The position numbers were made by a program, and so were the translations under genes. Under the pieces are notes generated by a model that was not told where the DNA came from, searched no databases, and saw only the letters and a program-made list of their open reading frames with translations. Below are positions 60,288 to 64,000 of a stretch of 64,000 bases of DNA, piece after piece; positions within the stretch are counted from its first letter, which is position 1, and each line of letters begins with the position of its first letter. This DNA is from Cerioporus squamosus (Eukaryota > Basidiomycota > Agaricomycetes > Polyporales > Polyporaceae), in assembly GCA_022592435.1 (NCBI GenBank), contig JABYQS010000042.1, positions 62,001-126,000 on the forward strand, written 5' to 3'.

Positions 60288-61711
60288 ATGCTCCCTTCCG
60301 AGATTGATAAGGCCTCTGGAGATGTCGAAGAAGGCTCCACTCTAGATACAGCACCGTGTACTACGGAGTTCAGCGAGACCATTTACGAAGTTGCCTACAA
60401 TCCAGATTTGCATTCGCCGAGTTTGATGCTTGACGATGACGATGGCGATTTCTCGGACGGAGACCAACCGATCAAAGCTACTAGAACGAGGGCGACGCAT
60501 GCTCGGGGACGTCCTGCTCCCGCAGCAGATAATGCCCCGATGATGACCGGTATTCTGACCTCAAAGGTGCGGTATTGAGTTGAGTCTGTGGCGCGTATGC
60601 TGGTCAACGGAACTCTGACGCCCTCTGCCAGTTGCCCCGGTATCTCATGGAGCATTGGTCCTCCATAGATGAGGACGACGTTCATCTTGCCACCATCCGA
60701 GTCTACCACAGAACCGGGATAATTGTGTTGATTCTTCCGCCTACCCCAGAAGACCAATGATGGCCCGGAACGGTTCGAAGGGACTCTGCCAGTGTCAGAG
60801 CGTGACAGCGCAGACCGACCCCACAGCGGGTTCGTCGTAGCCCACCAGAACAAATGCGTCCCCGCATCATCGGTTGATGTGGACTCCGAGTCGCCAGATA
60901 CTGCATCCTCAGACACGACGTCATTCGGCTCAGGGTCCTCGCGCGTACAATAACCTATTCCCGGGAAGACGTACCTGCGCCGACGGATGGCATTATGTGG
61001 TCAATGGACACACAATTGTGACTCAATACAGGCCACAGGAAGAGACTTGGAACAGCTAGGTAAACGCATGAAAACACGTTATACAGCAGGAAATGCGAAG
61101 AAGCGGAAGGCCGGTTTCATCGCACATGACAGACTGTCTCATCTCGGTACTGGGGATAAGCCGACGTGCATACTACCGATATGTTAGGACACCATCATCA
61201 TCGCTCTGGCAGGTAGCTGAATACCTATCATAGTTGAATACGTCTCAGCCACCAAGCAAGAAGCAGAAGACGGACCGCATGTTCCGCCTGCCGAAGGATC
61301 AAGTGCTGGATACGCTCTTCCAGCTCTTCGAGCGGGAGGAACACTGGTCGATGAAGAGATTGCGGCACGAGACAGAACAACCGGAGGCCTACCTCAAGGA
61401 AATCCTCTCCGACATCGCCATGTTCCTCACCTCCGGCGAACAGCTGAGGCTGCGATCGCGCGCGCGTACGATGTTCGCCGGAGGTGAGGAACATGGGAAC
61501 TGCTTCCCAACTTCAGAAACAGTGGAGTATGTCTCTCACCTGCAGCTCTCGCAGCTTTGTTGATGTGGACAATGGATTGGGAAGCAGCAGTGTTCGAGCT
61601 CTCCGGGTTCATAGGGCAGACCTCGCGGACGACTCTCGTTACGGTGCCCCTGGCAAAGATGGGGATATTACTGACGATGACGACGAGGACATGGAACAAA
61701 TTGTAAGTTAG
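60288..61711 (+). pseudogene. Decayed TFIIF beta-subunit (Tfg2/RAP30-like) gene
   Basis: Exon 1 60288-60566 (acidic, LDDDDGDFSDGD), intron to 60631, then LPRYLMEHWSSIDEDDVHLATIRVYH and IVLILPPTPED, the dimerisation core of TFIIF-beta. At 60758 a TGA appears; the expected continuation (GPERFEGTLPVSERD, VVAHQNKCVP) goes on in a second frame to a TAA at 60951. The middle part is unrecognisable. From 61234 the winged-helix domain returns: DRMFRLPKDQVLDTLFQLFE, HWSMKRLRHETEQPEAYLKEILSDIA, LTSGE. After that one base is missing (the expected HGN-x-LPNFRNSGV is split between two frames), and the acidic end DDDDEDMEQIVS is in a further frame, stopping at 61709. Several independent lesions argue for a pseudogene. 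The functional gene is expected elsewhere, since TFIIF is essential. Confidence 0.75.
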
Positions 61712-62216
61712 CTTGAATACCAAGTGTTGAACTGACAGCGGAGAGCACTGTTTGATACTAGCAGACAATGCCTTAATAGAGCCAACAAGTTGCAGTATAT
61801 TGTGGTACGATAAGCTGTATCACGGAAGGCATGAAGACAAGCCAGACTGCATGATGGACCAAAGGCAAGTTACGCGCGCCCACGTAGTAGAGAGGCGACG
61901 AGAGGACGGATCGGACGCCACCACCGCTCCTGCGATTCCAATCTCTAACATCCTCCTCCGCATTGCACCCTCTGTTGTCACACCGCCGAGAACCGGGATA
62001 TATATAGAGGGTTACATCATTGCTATTCACAAGAAGATAGGTATAATATATCATTAGCACAACAGTAGCAACGTCAGCAGACATCCCAGAAAAATCCCGG
62101 TCGCAAGACCAAGAGGCGAGAGCAGGTCATCACAGCGACCGACAGCGAATACACAAGTCCACGAGCGTCGTGAAAGTCATGAGCCCACGTCTGAGCGGCG
62201 GGAAGGAAGGGTCCTC
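61712..62216. other. Intergenic, no gene supported
   Basis: 3' flanks of the TFIIF-beta relic and of the transporter gene. Confidence 0.55.
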
Positions 62217-64000
62217 CTAAGCGGGGACCGGGACCTTCTTCTCGTCCGTGTCGGTGGACATGGTGTCTGATTCAGTCTCGGTGAGACCCATCTGGGAAGT
62301 GTCGTAACCGTGTTGCTCGAGGTACTCCCGGAACTAAGACAGTGTCAGAGAAGGGGAAGAAACTGACGTAGACGATGGAGCTTACCTTGCGGTCCTCCTC
62401 CTCCATGCCATCATGGGTGATCGGGTGGATGAAGAAGAACGTGATGAGAGCGCTGACGATAGCAAGGCCTAAACGTACGACTCAGTTGAGCACAGGCAGG
62501 GAGGCCGCACAACCTCGGTGAACGTACCGCTGCCAATCCAGAAGGGACCGGTGTTTCCGATGTTGGGGTCGTTGGGGTGCAACTTCTGGAAGTCTGAAGA
62601 CGTGTCGTCAGTACGCATGATGCTGTAGCGACTGAGAATTATATCTTCCTCACCATCGACGATACGCTGCCAGGCTATTAACGCGTAATACTCGTGAGTT
62701 ATGTTCGAACTAGCTCGAGAGGGAGGATATGACTCACCCCAGGTACCACCGAAGGCGCCGATCTTGCCAACGGCAGCAGCAATACCGTAGAACTTGCCAC
62801 GGACAGCAGTGGGGCCCGACTTCGCAGCGAGCATACCAAGACAGTTGCCAGGGCCAAGTTCACCGAAGCTCAAGAAGATGCCGTAGACGACCTGGAGAAT
62901 GTGTCAAGGAGCTGTCGTAGGTTGGCATTAACATCACGTACAGCGAATGCCGCGATATGCTGAGTCAGTTGCGTGTATAGGCCGCTCATAATGAAGCCAA
63001 TGACGGCCTGCGCGAGAAGACCGGTAATCTGATCCGAGTCAGATGGTTTTGGCATGGAAAGAGCGGCAGACCTACCATCGTCCACTTGGGGCCCAGGTAG
63101 TCGACGATGAACGCACCAGCGAGGGTTCCGGGGATGTAGAACAAGCTATATAATACTGCGTCAGTCAAGAGCAGCTGAATATCATGCTCGAGTACCCACT
63201 TGATGACAACCGACCAGCCGAAGACGACGCTGAGCGAATCGCTATTGCCAGTGATTCTGAGAGAACGTTAACACCAGGAGGCACAATGTATGGAAAATGA
63301 ATGCTCACGCGTCCGTGACGGTGGAGGTATACAGGCCGAACTAGAGATCACAGATCAAGTGTGAATACACGCTTTGAGCGCCGTCAAGTGCGACTTACGG
63401 GGTACCTGAAGGCAAAGTTCAGATCAGGGAACTGACTTTGTCGGGCACGAACGAAGCTTACACGATGAAGTCGTAGATGAACCAAGTGATCGAGATGGCC
63501 GCGAGTCTAACCCAGTACCGACGAATGATCAGGAGGTACGGAATCTTGCCTCGGACCATGGAGTCCTTCTTGTAGCGAGTGGGCTCCGACATGCGAAGCC
63601 GCCAGATGAATACCGCAAGAGCAGGAACAACTCCAAGTCCGAGAGACAAACGCCAGACAGCGCGGAGGTGATTCTCGCCGAAGATCCAGAAGAGGACCAG
63701 CGGAACGAACGCGCCGATCACAAAGCCGAAGTCAATCATCGTGTCTGCGTGAACGCAAGGTTAACATTGTTGGAATGACCCGACGTTCGTAGGTCCTGAC
63801 TTACTGGTTGCAAGCGCGAACCAACGATGCTGGGCGTTCTTGCTGATACCAGGTTCCTCGGACTGCTCCGATGCAGCGACCGAACCGCACGGGTACTCAG
63901 CACCCACCCCGATACCAAGGAGGAAACTGCACCGCATATGTACATTAGCCGTGGTTCCGACCGAGCGGAGGGGAGGATTGGACTCACCGGCATGCCATGA
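62217..64000 (-). CDS. Git1-type MFS transporter (glycerophosphodiester/phosphate family), 5' end missing
   Basis: Thirteen exons are visible: 64000-63988, 63926-63805, 63744-63462, 63405-63399, 63340-63309, 63256-63200, 63145-63076, 63028-62942, 62891-62738, 62674-62654, 62593-62528, 62468-62386, 62333-62217. The start lies beyond the window. Conserved blocks: [20 protein letters not shown] (loop 2-4 of the MFS), [118 protein letters not shown], and a cytosolic tail [17 protein letters not shown]. These match Git1/phosphate-type importers, which take up glycerophosphoinositol or phosphate at the plasma membrane (family knowledge). The codons V-Y-P need a 7-nt exon (GTACCCC at 63405-63399), and a 21-nt exon supplies AWQRIVD. 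All phases agree. Confidence 0.9.

Overview
The window is nuclear DNA of a filamentous basidiomycete, most likely an Agaricomycete close to the Polyporales (inference). The evidence is intron-dense genes (3 to 13 exons, introns mostly 45-70 nt, GT..AG), GC-rich coding sequence, and the gene content: secreted thaumatin-like proteins, a polyporopepsin-type aspartic peptidase, and sesquiterpene synthases of the mushroom type. There are no bacterial operons. Gene models were built by hand by joining exons at splice sites and checking reading phase and conserved motifs. Layout from the left: the 3' part of an unrecognised gene (to 1139); a thaumatin-like gene on the minus strand (1733-2870); an 11-exon urease gene on the minus strand (4028-7231); a small unknown protein (8397-9071); and a tandem pair of thaumatin-like genes on the plus strand (11962-13033, 16213-17280). 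Between that pair lies a 680-bp non-autonomous DNA element with perfect 97-bp terminal inverted repeats. About 3 kb without a supported gene follows.

The middle holds mostly housekeeping genes: a thioredoxin-fold oxidoreductase (20360-21755, minus), an intron-containing tRNA-Ala(UGC) (minus), a DUF1295 membrane reductase (minus), a zinc-finger-like gene broken by TAG codons (24589-25348), an enoyl-CoA hydratase/isomerase with a peroxisomal-type C-terminus (27621-28858), and a secreted aspartic peptidase (29519-31387). Next come a LAMMER dual-specificity kinase (33498-35605, minus) divergent from a PHD/MYST histone acetyltransferase (36316-40393), a complex I 12-kDa subunit, a TRAP-alpha-type ER protein (minus), and a Swd2-like WD40 protein (minus) sharing a 200-bp divergent promoter region with RNA polymerase subunit Rpb5.

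The right part has two related sesquiterpene synthase genes (48913-50054, frameshifted; 53930-55162, intact), homoserine O-acetyltransferase (55770-57249, minus) divergent from a membrane-anchored short-chain dehydrogenase (57603-58779), a zf-HIT chromatin-remodeller subunit (58867-59780, minus), a decayed TFIIF-beta copy (about 60288-61711), and a Git1-type MFS transporter whose 5' end lies beyond the window.

The most notable signals are of gene structure rather than a new pathway. Three genes need micro-exons of 7, 7 and 10 nt, and the 10-nt one carries the first half of a redox active site. There are two inferred GC-AG introns, a 35-nt intron, a young MITE-like insertion between duplicated thaumatin genes, and several genes broken by single indels or in-frame stops. 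I found no CRISPR array, phage, operon or convincing new multi-gene system.
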